Of a stretch of 29,978 bases of DNA, positions 17,583 to 25,189 are shown piece after piece. The stretch lies in contig CAZGOS010000013.1 in the NCBI GenBank assembly GCA_964527795.1, positions 1-29,978 on the forward strand, read 5' to 3'. A program made the translations under genes and the position numbers. Source of the stretch: SMXL01 sp964527795. GTDB lineage: Bacteria > Bacteroidota > Rhodothermia > Rhodothermales > UBA10348. The stretch's first letter is position 1. Every line of letters begins with the position of its first letter. The notes under the pieces were generated by a model. That model did no database searches. It was not told where the DNA came from and saw only the letters and a program-made list of their open reading frames with translations.

Positions 17583-18416
17583 TTGCAGCAACGAAACAGG
17601 GATCTACGACACCCAAACTCGCTCGAAATTGAAGTCGCAGGAGAGAAAATGCGCCTTACGTGCGATGTAAGCGGTACGGGAACGGCACCGTCTGTGCTTT
17701 TACTTCACGGTTGGGGCAGCAGCGCTTCCGTGATGCGACCCATAGCCACGTGGCTTGAAAAGACGCACACGGTCATTAACCTTGATCTTCCCGGCCACGG
17801 CAGAAGTCCGAGGCCGCCTTCGGCCTGGGGCGTACCCGAAAACGCATCGCTTGTTCGGCAGGTCATTGACCAGACTATTGACGGCCCGTTCAGCATCATA
17901 GCACATTCGAATGGAGGCCGAATAGCACTCTTCCTGGCATCCGGAGATGAAAATATGCCCGGACTCGAAAAATTGGCCCTCATCAGCCCATCCGGCGTGC
18001 GGAGAAAGCGGACCCTGCGTTATTACGTACGCGTTTCGTTAGCCACGATCCTGAAAGCGCCGTTTCAGATAATGCCGGGACGTGCGCGAGAGTTCGGATT
18101 GGACTGGCTGCGACACTCGCTTATCTGGCGCTTGCTGGGTTCCTCGGATTATCGAGACGTCCGGGGCATAATGCGGGAATCTTTCGTAAAGACCGTCAAC
18201 TTTTATTTCGAAGAACGTCTGAGCACGGTTCGGTGTCCCGTATTGCTTTTTCGAGGGTGTCGAGATGATACGATCACGCAGGCCCAGGTTGAGAAGATGG
18301 AGCAGACCATTCCGGATGCTGGACTGATAACCGTTGAAGGCGCGGGCCACTATGCCTTTCTGGATCGCCCGGACATCGTGCGCGCAGCTATAACCCATTT
18401 TTTAACAACGGATTGA
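17583..18416 (+). CDS. Alpha/beta hydrolase
   Basis: 277 residues from a TTG at 17583 (AGGTGG about nine bases upstream). An ATG at 17649 with a strong AGGAG site is the alternative and would give 255 residues; I kept the TTG because LEIEVAGEKMRLTCDVSG before and across that ATG looks like the family's first strands. The fold markers are VLLLHGWGSS (oxyanion hole), LDLPGHGRS, the nucleophile elbow AHSNGG (S87 counted from the ATG at 17649), an acidic residue in FRGCRDDTIT and GAGHYAFLD (H234). The catalytic triad is therefore complete. Substrate is unknown. Its stop overlaps the start of the membrane Mur ligase gene (TTGA), so the two are probably translated together and may act on the same cell-envelope compound. 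Confidence 0.88.
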   Translation: MQQRNRDLRHPNSLEIEVAGEKMRLTCDVSGTGTAPSVLLLHGWGSSASVMRPIATWLEKTHTVINLDLPGHGRSPRPPSAWGVPENASLVRQVIDQTIDGPFSIIAHSNGGRIALFLASGDENMPGLEKLALISPSGVRRKRTLRYYVRVSLATILKAPFQIMPGRAREFGLDWLRHSLIWRLLGSSDYRDVRGIMRESFVKTVNFYFEERLSTVRCPVLLFRGCRDDTITQAQVEKMEQTIPDAGLITVEGAGHYAFLDRPDIVRAAITHFLTTD

Positions 18417-20041
18417 TTGTCTCATTGATCATAGCGGCCCTTTTCTGTGCCTGGCGTATCGGGCGTCGCCTGCTGTTCTTTACGCAAATTCTGCAGCTTG
18501 AAGGCTACAAGACATCCGGCTTTGGTCGGTGGATTCGGAATCGCTTTCGCGACGTGGTGTTTCGGCTGTCACATCAGATCGCCCTCGCGTGGCTCGTTGT
18601 CGTTGTTATTCTGGTTTTTATTCTGGATGATCTCCTTCCCGAATCGCTTATCCCGGTTCTTTTTCTCCTCTGGGCGGCCACTTTTTCGTCGTCGCGACGA
18701 TATCGACGGGACCGACCAAAAAAGCCCCTGGTTTTCACGTACCGGGTAAGACGCATATTGGCTGTTTCAGTGGCGCTCACGCTTATTCTCGTACTGGCCG
18801 GCGCCGTTTCAGGAATGATGTCCGGCGGTTGGCTCGGAACGTTTCTGGTCCTGTCCGGGCTCTTGCTGGGCGACTTTCTCGCTCCCTATTCGATCTACGC
18901 GGCGACTCTTTTGCTAGAGCCTCTTGAACGACACGTACAGGACGGATTCAAGAGACAAGCCCGCGCGCGGCTGAACGAACTCCCGAATCTGGACGTAATC
19001 GCCGTTACCGGCTCATATGGGAAGACGAGTGTGAAATTCGCGCTCGATCAGATTCTCTCGCATCGTTATTCGGTACTGGCTACGCCGGGGTCGTACAATA
19101 CGCCCATGGGAATCTGCAAGGTGATCAACAGTCAGCTGTCTGCTTCCCACCGGATAATGATTCTTGAAATGGGCGTGCGTCGTGAAGGTGATATCGCGGA
19201 ACTCTGTTCAATCGCCCGCCCAAACGTCGCACTTGTTACGTCCGTTGGAATTGCACACCTGGAATCCATGGGGTCCATCGAGGCCATCGCCCGCGAAAAA
19301 GGATCTTTGCTTTCCTTCGTGAAGCCGGGAGGCTGTGCAGTGCTCGATGCCGATGATGACCGCGTGCGAACCATGGCAGATGGTTTTGACGGCAGGGCAT
19401 GGTTCGTATCGTGCACAAACTGTGCTGACGCACATATTCGTGCCTCCTCTATTCGTTATGGCGCCGACGGCGCCACGTTCGACGTCTCGGATGAAACGGG
19501 AGAATCGCTCAGCATGATGACGCGTTTGGTAGGCATTCACAACGTCACCAATATTCTCATGGCGGTGGCCGTCGGGCGGATCTATGGTCTCCGCCTTCGG
19601 CAAATCAGACTTGCTGTCTCAAAACTGCGACCGGTGCCCCACCGACTGGAGGTTCGTCGCGAAGGCGCGATTACGGTGATCGACGATGCCTTCAACAGCA
19701 ATCCCGTCGGTGCCCGAAACGCTGTAGAAATTCTCGGTCAGATGGGCTCGGGACGTCGCGTTATTGTTACACCGGGAATGATCGAACTGGGCGAACGTGA
19801 GCGGGACGAAAACCTGATGCTTGGAAAATATATCGCTCATAATGTCGACCTGGCCGTACTCGTGGGCGAAAAAAGGACCAGCGCCCTCGCGGAAGGGCTT
19901 CGAACTGCGGAATTTCCCCGGGAAAGTATCCGTGTCGTCAAGTCTTTGTACGAGGCGCGAGATTTTCTGAATGGGTATCTGGAGGACGGAGACGTCGTAC
20001 TTTTTGAAAACGATCTGCCGGATCAGTTTAATGAAGATTGA
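18413..20041 (+). CDS. Membrane-anchored Mur ligase (MurF-like)
   Basis: 542 residues from a TTG at 18413 overlapping the TGA of the hydrolase gene; no ATG occurs before residue 134. The first 180 residues hold about five hydrophobic segments (near 2-15, 54-73, 78-91, 113-132, 138-158), unlike soluble MurF of about 450 residues. A Mur ligase module follows: P-loop VTGSYGKTS (198-206), ILEMGVRREGDIAELC, NVALVTSVGIAHLESMGS, REKGSLL, the HNVTNILMAVAVG block, DDAFNSNPVGA and an ENDLPDQF end. Canonical MurF joins D-Ala-D-Ala to the UDP-MurNAc-tripeptide using ATP; this protein lacks the usual MurF N-terminal UDP-substrate domain, which the membrane part replaces. So I infer an amide-ligase acting on a membrane-bound or envelope substrate, not the housekeeping MurF. 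The rnhB start overlaps its end. Confidence 0.85.
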   Translation: MIVSLIIAALFCAWRIGRRLLFFTQILQLEGYKTSGFGRWIRNRFRDVVFRLSHQIALAWLVVVVILVFILDDLLPESLIPVLFLLWAATFSSSRRYRRDRPKKPLVFTYRVRRILAVSVALTLILVLAGAVSGMMSGGWLGTFLVLSGLLLGDFLAPYSIYAATLLLEPLERHVQDGFKRQARARLNELPNLDVIAVTGSYGKTSVKFALDQILSHRYSVLATPGSYNTPMGICKVINSQLSASHRIMILEMGVRREGDIAELCSIARPNVALVTSVGIAHLESMGSIEAIAREKGSLLSFVKPGGCAVLDADDDRVRTMADGFDGRAWFVSCTNCADAHIRASSIRYGADGATFDVSDETGESLSMMTRLVGIHNVTNILMAVAVGRIYGLRLRQIRLAVSKLRPVPHRLEVRREGAITVIDDAFNSNPVGARNAVEILGQMGSGRRVIVTPGMIELGERERDENLMLGKYIAHNVDLAVLVGEKRTSALAEGLRTAEFPRESIRVVKSLYEARDFLNGYLEDGDVVLFENDLPDQFNED

Positions 20042-20678
20042 CGACACGCTCGACCTTTTCCCGACAGATGCTGCCGAAGGGTTAGGACCCACGCTCAAAT
20101 TCGAGCGCGGGTGCTGGACCCGTGGCTACTCGGCTGTAGCCGGCGTAGACGAGGCGGGCCGTGGGTGCCTCGCCGGGCCGGTCGTTGCCGCCGCTGTTGT
20201 CCTCCCTATCGACTTGCACATACCGGGAGTCGCCGACAGCAAACAACTGACCCGCAAGAAGCGCGCCCGGCTGGCCGAAATCATTCGTGAAGACGCGATC
20301 GCCGTGGCTACGGGTCTCTGTAATCCGGCCGAGATCGACGAGCTTAATATTCTCCAGGCGTCCCTTGAGGCCATGAAAAGAGCTGTTCGCTCACTCGACA
20401 CAGCGTCCGACTTCGTGCTCGTCGACGGAAATATTGGCCTTCCCGAGATCGATATTCCGCAGAGGACGATTATCAAAGGCGATTCAAGGTGTCATTCGAT
20501 CGCGGCCGCATCCATCATTGCCAAGACCACTCGTGATGCGTACATGGCCCGAATACACGAGGAATATGCTCGTTATGGATGGAAGTCGAATATGGGATAT
20601 CCTACGGAAGCGCATTACGAGGCGTTAGCCCTTTACGGCCCTACACCCTATCATCGTCGCTCGTTCAGGTTATTCTGA
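20031..20678 (+). CDS. rnhB: Ribonuclease HII
   Basis: 215 residues from the ATG at 20031, which overlaps the Mur ligase end by 11 bases; the frame is open further upstream to 19971 but those residues are the Mur ligase in another frame. RNase HII nicks DNA 5' of embedded ribonucleotides and starts ribonucleotide excision repair. The motif VDEAGRGCLAGPVVAAAVVL supplies D40 and E41; D132 in LVDGN and D169 in AKTTRDAYM complete the acidic set. IIKGDSRCHSIAAASIIAK and the C-terminal KSNMGYPTEAHYEAL block are typical. All catalytic residues are present and length is normal. Its TGA shares one base with the ATG of the glycosyltransferase gene (TGATG), showing tight coupling in this operon. Confidence 0.95.
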   Translation: MKIDDTLDLFPTDAAEGLGPTLKFERGCWTRGYSAVAGVDEAGRGCLAGPVVAAAVVLPIDLHIPGVADSKQLTRKKRARLAEIIREDAIAVATGLCNPAEIDELNILQASLEAMKRAVRSLDTASDFVLVDGNIGLPEIDIPQRTIIKGDSRCHSIAAASIIAKTTRDAYMARIHEEYARYGWKSNMGYPTEAHYEALALYGPTPYHRRSFRLF

Positions 20679-21754
20679 TGTCCGATCCGAGCACAAAACG
20701 TCCTGCGACGAACTCGTATGGAGATTCGAACGACCCTCTCGTTTCGATCATCATCGTTTCGTGGAATGCACTCGATACCGTCAAGAAATGCCTCCCGAGT
20801 GTCACAAGAACGGTCTACAGGAATTTCGAAATCCTTTTTGCCGACAACGCTTCTACCGATGACTCGTCGCAATGGGTAGAGGCCAACCTGCCGTCCGTAA
20901 AAATCATCCGGCATCCGGAAAACTGGGCATTTTGCCGTGGAAACAACGAGGCTGCGCGTGAGGCAAGGGGTGAGTTCATCGTCCTCCTGAACAACGACGT
21001 CGAGGTCCCGTCCGGCTGGCTGGATCCGCTGGTCGCACTCATGCAGGCTGATCCGTCCGTTGGAGCCGTTCAACCAAAACTTCTGAGTTATTCTGAGCGG
21101 GACCGGTTCGAATATGCCGGTGGAGCCGGCGGTTTTCTAGATCGAAACGGATTTCCGTTTACCCGGGGACGGTTGTTCTTCACGCTTGAGAACGACACGG
21201 GTCAGTATGATCAGGCCAGGAATATTTTTTGGGCGACAGGGGCGGCGATCATGATCCGAAAGGAACTTTTCGACCGATTAGGCGGCCTGGACGAACGTTT
21301 TTTCATGCACATGGAAGAGATCGATTTCTGCTGGCGTTTGCAGCGCAACGGTTTCCGGGTCGTATGCGAACCTGCAAGCCTGGTCTACCACGTCGGAGGG
21401 GCGTCCCTCGAGCATGGGTCCACGCAGAAAGTGTTTCTGAACTACAGAAACAACCTGCTCGTGCTGTTCAAGAACCTGTCACAGGAAGCCTGGCCGCGTG
21501 TATTCCTCACTCGCCTTGTTCTCGACGGGATTGCGATGATCAGGACCCTCCTGCTCTTCAGACCGGGCGAATCTGCAGCGATTTTCAAAGCCTACCTGGC
21601 CGCTCATCGAATGAAGAAGATGTTTACTTCCGAGAGGCCCGCGCTGGATGAACCGGGCATAGGCCTGCCGTATCGTGGCAACATCGTATTCGATTATTTT
21701 CTGCGCCGACGACGTCGATTTTCCGACCTGCCGACCGACAAATTCAGTATGTGA
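20678..21754 (+). CDS. Family 2 glycosyltransferase
   Basis: 358 residues from the ATG at 20678; 33 further in-frame codons upstream overlap rnhB and are not needed. It has a GT-A fold with PLVSIIIVSWNALDTVKKCL at 20-39, FADNASTDDS at 55-64, NNDVEV at 105-110 as the DxD-like nucleotide-sugar and metal site, ATGAAIMIRKELFDRLGGLD, and FMHMEEIDFCWRLQRNGF, the usual acceptor-side motif. It looks most like rhamnosyltransferase-type GT2 enzymes of surface polysaccharides, but the sugar cannot be told from sequence alone. It has no obvious TM segment but a basic C-terminus (FLRRRRRFSDL) that could touch the membrane. It is the last gene of the plus-strand operon and converges on the DUF4293 gene. 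Confidence 0.92.
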   Translation: MSDPSTKRPATNSYGDSNDPLVSIIIVSWNALDTVKKCLPSVTRTVYRNFEILFADNASTDDSSQWVEANLPSVKIIRHPENWAFCRGNNEAAREARGEFIVLLNNDVEVPSGWLDPLVALMQADPSVGAVQPKLLSYSERDRFEYAGGAGGFLDRNGFPFTRGRLFFTLENDTGQYDQARNIFWATGAAIMIRKELFDRLGGLDERFFMHMEEIDFCWRLQRNGFRVVCEPASLVYHVGGASLEHGSTQKVFLNYRNNLLVLFKNLSQEAWPRVFLTRLVLDGIAMIRTLLLFRPGESAAIFKAYLAAHRMKKMFTSERPALDEPGIGLPYRGNIVFDYFLRRRRRFSDLPTDKFSM

Positions 21755-21798
21755 CGCGGGCGGTCACGCAGGATTCTCTTTCGCGGAGCCGGCCGGCG

Positions 21799-22224
21799 TT
21801 ATCGCAATCGGTTCACCGAGCGAATAAGCTCAATATCCTTATCGATTCCACGTCGGGCAAAATAAAAAAGCACATAACCGAGCGCGGCCAATGCCAGGCC
21901 GAAGCCCTCTATCGTACCGTCCGACTCGGTTCCGACAAACGGAAGCGTACCCCCCAGGTACTCACCTGTAAACAGCGTAATCAGACCAAGAACCGTAAGA
22001 ACCTGCAGCAATATTACCATGCTCCGCTGGCGTTTTCGGTCCTTATACAGAAATACGGCAAGAATAGCCCCCAGGACACATATCCCGAAGATGCCGAGCG
22101 TCACTGCCGTAAACCACGTCGAGCCGCCGCCGGCCGGGCCGGTCCATATTTCATCCAGTGAATAGATGGCGCCAATCGATACGGCACCTGCGAACAGAAA
22201 TACTGTTTGAATTCGTTGAATCAT
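21799..22224 (-). CDS. DUF4293 family membrane protein
   Basis: 141 residues from the ATG at 22224. The start is set by the family's MIQRIQT opening; an in-frame ATG at 22299 would add 25 residues but falls inside the dehydrogenase remnant. Four hydrophobic segments are visible (about 6-23, 38-60, 68-87, 106-122) with a basic patch YKDRKRQRS between the second and third. DUF4293 is a family of unknown function, found mainly in Bacteroidota. It follows the isocitrate-dehydrogenase remnant by 34 bases on the same strand, so it may once have been transcribed with that gene. Confidence 0.85.
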   Translation of the reverse strand: MIQRIQTVFLFAGAVSIGAIYSLDEIWTGPAGGGSTWFTAVTLGIFGICVLGAILAVFLYKDRKRQRSMVILLQVLTVLGLITLFTGEYLGGTLPFVGTESDGTIEGFGLALAALGYVLFYFARRGIDKDIELIRSVNRLR

Positions 22225-22258
22225 GATCCCGAAAAATAGAGAGACAAAAAGAAACGAG

Positions 22259-22562
22259 CTAAACGAAAGCAGCCACGTGCTCGACCAGACGCTCCGCAAA
22301 CTCAGCCGTTCCAGTGGAACCGCCCAGGTCCGACGTCACGTATTTACCCTCTGTGTAAATCTCTATCAAACCCCTTTTACGGCATCTGCGGCCGCCGTTT
22401 CACCGAGATGTCGAAGTATCATTTCTGCCGATCGAATGCGCGCCACCGAGTCGGCTCGATCCACTCAAACTCGACACCGGTAGCTTCGAGCACGATGACC
22501 GTAGCCTGGGTCACCTCAGGACCAATGCCGTCACCGGGAAGAAGCGTAATTCGACAGGGCAT
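22259..22562 (-). pseudogene. Remnant of an isocitrate-dehydrogenase-type gene (internal deletion and frameshift)
   Basis: From an ATG at 22562 the minus strand reads MPCRITLLPGDGIGPEVTQA, continuing to GVEFEWIE: the exact N-terminus of isocitrate/isopropylmalate dehydrogenases. After about 33 codons, near 22465, the reading jumps to another frame and to the enzyme's C-terminal part (RSAEMILRHLGETAAADAVK). A second one-base frameshift at the A4-G4 run (22371-22379 on the plus strand) leads to GLIEIYTEGKYVTSDLGGST, then GTAEFAERLVEHV and a stop at 22259. The whole middle, roughly two thirds of a protein of about 330 residues including substrate and metal sites, is gone. It resembles NAD-type isocitrate dehydrogenase more than LeuB. 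Since start, end and flanks survive, this looks like a recent decay product; an assembly error is the other explanation. Confidence 0.85.
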
Positions 22563-22699
22563 GCGTTCTCGCGTTTGAAGGGATAATCAATACGATACAA
22601 CCGGTCACATTCATCCGGTCCATCACTTTCTTCGGGTCCATCGAGCGACGCATGGCTGACGGTAGTCTTTCCGACGGGAAAAGGTACTGGGACGGCTCC

Positions 22700-22729
22700 A
22701 AAAAAAAAGCCCCGCAAAGCGAGGCTTTT
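22700..22729 (-). terminator. Strong intrinsic terminator after the exbD genes
   Basis: On the minus strand AAAAGCCTCGC, loop TTT, GCGGGGC and then nine T (22708-22700). The stem has seven GC-rich pairs with one G-T wobble, extended by A-T pairs. It lies 35 bases past the second exbD stop. The mirror orientation also ends in TTTTCGTTTT, so it may work both ways. It isolates the exb operon from the dehydrogenase remnant and the DUF4293 gene. Confidence 0.9.
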
Positions 22730-22763
22730 CGTTTTCCGAGTTGATTCACGTCGAAGCATCACG

Positions 22764-23219
22764 TCAAAGTACGACGTCTCGCCTTGTGGAGAAGTTGACC
22801 CGCAGCGTTCCCGCTTCTCTCAGCTCCTGTTGCACATCCATCAATATGCCCATTTCAGACGTTTCGTCCACACGCAGCGACACAATCAATTTGGGTTGGT
22901 CGACAAGTTTGCGGTACATAATGGATCGAACATTGCCGAGATCTTCAACGAGTGCATCGTCGATCTGCACGCCCGTTTCGCCGAGTGCATTGTCCGCCAG
23001 CTTCTTGGGACCGATCCAGAGGTAGCTGACCAGTCGTTTCTGATCGATTTTGGTTAGCGCTTCGGCCTTGGGAAGCACGGTCCGAACCTGGACGGTCGTT
23101 TCCCGGAGCACCGTGGTCACCATGAAAAAGATCAACAGCATGAAAATGATATCCGGGAGTGACGCTGTTGGGATATCCTCCTTCGTCTTGCTCTTCTTCT
23201 TGAAGTGTGTACTGGACAT
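22764..23219 (-). CDS. exbD: ExbD/TolR family biopolymer transport protein (second copy)
   Basis: 151 residues. A short basic cytoplasmic N-terminus (KKKSKTKEDIPTASL) leads to one TM helix with the essential acidic residue at its start (D23 in LPDIIFMLLIFFMVTT), then a periplasmic domain. With ExbB it forms the proton-driven motor that energises TonB-dependent outer-membrane receptors, or a TolQR-type complex. It is the last gene of the exb operon, 41 bases after the first exbD, and is followed by a strong intrinsic terminator. Two different ExbD subunits in tandem is common in Bacteroidota. No tonB gene lies in the window. Confidence 0.92.
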   Translation of the reverse strand: MSSTHFKKKSKTKEDIPTASLPDIIFMLLIFFMVTTVLRETTVQVRTVLPKAEALTKIDQKRLVSYLWIGPKKLADNALGETGVQIDDALVEDLGNVRSIMYRKLVDQPKLIVSLRVDETSEMGILMDVQQELREAGTLRVNFSTRRDVVL

Positions 23220-23260
23220 AATGGAATCCTAAATCGTTCGTCGGGGTACGCTCTAGTGCT

Positions 23261-23821
23261 TTACGCCGGATCCGGCTCAGCTATCGAAATAGCTGCCTTG
23301 ATCTTTTGACGAATCGCATTCTCCAGGTCTCTGTTCTCGATATCGATCGTGTACTCGTCGTAGTTCGGATAACCGAGTTGGCGGGCTTCAGCATCCCACA
23401 TCTCGAAATAGGCCATCCACACTTCGTCGAGTACCTGGATGTACGCATCGTATGGTGTTTGACGAGCCGTCTTTATTGAAACAAGCGCTTTATCCGCTGC
23501 TTCCGCATACCTCGGATCAGCTCCATTGTTGAGAACGTGCGTCTTGACCTCGTTCCGGATGAGATTTACGGCCGAGGGTGCGTCCTCGAGCAGCACCAGT
23601 CCCTCTTCGTTCACCAGAATCTTGAGCACGTTGCGCTCTTTGATCGGAGGTGGTACTACGTCGTCTTCGAGCTTGGGCGGCAGTACCATCCCGATGCCCG
23701 TATCGACGTCAATCGTCGTTGTTACAAGGAAGAAAATCAGCAGAAGGAACGCGATATCCGCCATGGATGAGGTCGGAATTTCGGCCTCTCGGCGTCCTTT
23801 TTTTTTCAGCAAGCCAGCCAT
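23261..23821 (-). CDS. exbD: ExbD/TolR family biopolymer transport protein (first copy)
   Basis: 186 residues. A basic N-terminus (LLKKKGRREAEIPTSSM) precedes a TM helix with D22 at its cytoplasmic side (MADIAFLLLIFFLVTTTI). The periplasmic part is longer than in the second copy: about 40 extra residues in the middle (DPRYAEAADKALVSIKTA, then YIQVLDEVWMAYFEMWDAEA) suggest a different partner or position in the complex. It lies 39 bases after the small membrane-protein gene. The lysine codons near the start form a run of nine A, a possible slippage point, but the frame is intact as given. Confidence 0.92.
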   Translation of the reverse strand: MAGLLKKKGRREAEIPTSSMADIAFLLLIFFLVTTTIDVDTGIGMVLPPKLEDDVVPPPIKERNVLKILVNEEGLVLLEDAPSAVNLIRNEVKTHVLNNGADPRYAEAADKALVSIKTARQTPYDAYIQVLDEVWMAYFEMWDAEARQLGYPNYDEYTIDIENRDLENAIRQKIKAAISIAEPDPA

Positions 23822-23860
23822 CTTATTTCAAGAGGTTTCGTTTGCACGCACCGACGGATA

Positions 23861-24136
23861 CTACATCCCTAAAAGGCCTCTAATGCTGGACCCGAGAAGG
23901 GATACAGCCGTCACTACGAACAGAATCAAAAAGGTGAAAACAGCAGCCTCCGCCCAGGAATCCATCGTGAGTCCGAATATCGCGAACAGGACTACGGGCA
24001 CGCCAAGAAGGACCATCGTAACAACGTCCATTTTACCGTACGTCAGATTCCGTATCCCGAAAAGCACGATCGCAAGAATGCTTAACCCGCTGACGATGAG
24101 TGCTGCCCAGATAACGTATGGAACGATTCCAGCCAT
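23861..24136 (-). CDS. Small membrane protein of the exb operon, function unknown
   Basis: 91 residues with three hydrophobic stretches (about 5-26, 38-58 and 63-86) and few charges (one GKMD turn). It sits between exbB (76 bases upstream) and the first exbD (39 bases downstream) on the same strand, so it is almost certainly co-transcribed. I do not recognise a family. Its place suggests an accessory part of the ExbB-ExbD motor, but that is inference from position alone. Confidence 0.75.
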   Translation of the reverse strand: MAGIVPYVIWAALIVSGLSILAIVLFGIRNLTYGKMDVVTMVLLGVPVVLFAIFGLTMDSWAEAAVFTFLILFVVTAVSLLGSSIRGLLGM

Positions 24137-24212
24137 AACAGAATCAAGTTTTTATGTGTGGCCATCGGGAACGAACAGATGTTCGTGCGCGATCTGAACC
24201 CGGTCGGTTAAT

Positions 24213-24911
24213 CTACTCGCCGCCAACCGGCTGGCCGGCGTTTAACAGAACAAGCGAATCGATCAGCTCTATCGAGGCTTCCTCCATGTCAATTACGATG
24301 CGATCAATTTTCGAAGCCACATAGTTGTAAAAGAACTGAAGGATGATGGCCGTGATGAGACCGAAGACCGTCGTAAGAAGTGCGATCTTGATACCATTGG
24401 CCACAAGACTCGGTGAAATGTCGCCGGCCTTCTCGATAGCGTCGAACGCCGCGACCATTCCAACAACGGTTCCAAGGAAGCCGAACATCGGAGCCAGCGA
24501 AATGAACAGCGAGAGCCAGACGAGACCTCTTTCCAGGAAACTCATTTCAATCGAGCCGTAGGAAACGATCGCCTTCTCAACAGCTTCGATTCCTTCGTCA
24601 TGACGAAGAAGACCGGCCTGGAAAACGGAGGCGACTGGACCGCGAGTATTCGCGCAAACTTCCTCAGCCGAGGAGATTCCACCCTCTTCCAGCGCACCCT
24701 TTACGGTAACAATGAATTTGCGGGTGTTGATATCCGCACGATTCAACGTAATAATGCGTTCAAAGGCGATAGCAAGTCCGATGATCAGCGATACGAGAAC
24801 GGGCCACATGAAGTCGCCCCCTTCGTTGAAACGCTGTACAAGCATGTTGACCAGGCCATCATCGGCCACTGCCTCTTGTGGCAGCGTGAGAAGCAAGCTG
24901 AAAAGCTTCAT
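24213..24911 (-). CDS. exbB: ExbB/TolQ/MotA family proton channel subunit
   Basis: 232 residues. Three TM regions fit the family: about 36-53 (WPVLVSLIIGLAIAFERII), 130-156 (VWLSLFISLAPMFGFLGTVV) and 170-196 (IKIALLTTVFGLITAIILQF). The block LAPMFGFLGTVVGMV followed by FDAIEKAGDISPSLVANGI is the typical ExbB/TolQ signature. The protein forms the pentameric proton channel around ExbD. A GGGAGGG ribosome site lies about ten bases before the ATG at 24911, and a near-consensus promoter lies about 150 bases upstream. It is the first gene of the operon exbB, small membrane protein, exbD, exbD. TolQ is the alternative name; no tolA, tolB or pal is nearby. Confidence 0.93.
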   Translation of the reverse strand: MKLFSLLLTLPQEAVADDGLVNMLVQRFNEGGDFMWPVLVSLIIGLAIAFERIITLNRADINTRKFIVTVKGALEEGGISSAEEVCANTRGPVASVFQAGLLRHDEGIEAVEKAIVSYGSIEMSFLERGLVWLSLFISLAPMFGFLGTVVGMVAAFDAIEKAGDISPSLVANGIKIALLTTVFGLITAIILQFFYNYVASKIDRIVIDMEEASIELIDSLVLLNAGQPVGGE

Positions 24912-25062
24912 GGATTACATCCCTCCCTTGGGACAGGTTATTTGACTAAACGATGTGTCGGGACTAACGGTGGGAACCCAGCCCGAAATCTAATAAATCC
25001 CCTACTAGGAAAACGGCCGTTTCATTCATCTAATGACAAACGACCGATAAAATCAGGGCTCA

Positions 25063-25091
25063 ATAATATCCATTCTGGCAACTTTTGTCAA
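25063..25091 (-). promoter_or_regulatory. Promoter upstream of the exb operon
   Basis: On the minus strand TTGACA (25091-25086), a 17-base spacer and TATTAT (25068-25063), followed by TG. This is a near-perfect sigma70-type promoter, and TATTATTG also fits the Bacteroidota TAnnTTTG element with one mismatch. It would give an exbB leader of about 145 bases. Confidence 0.7.
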
Positions 25092-25189
25092 TGCACGTGG
25101 ACGATGAACGCGGCTCAGACCTTCATACTCCCCCTAGACACGACACACGGGTCGAAGTTGCCATGGAATTATTTCACCTTCATGATCGT

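Noticed and set aside
21755..21798. Possible terminator between the convergent glycosyltransferase and DUF4293 genes (GTGAC...GTCAC and GCCGGCCGGC).
   Set aside because: The stems are short and no T-run follows on either strand.
22511..22762. Minus-strand reading frame of 83 codons over the exb terminator and the start of the dehydrogenase remnant.
   Set aside because: It runs through the terminator hairpin, has no recognisable features, and overlaps the better explained remnant in another frame.
23798..23806. Run of nine A in the coding strand near the start of the first exbD, a possible programmed frameshift site.
   Set aside because: The zero frame gives a complete ExbD, and the alternative frames offer no sensible product.
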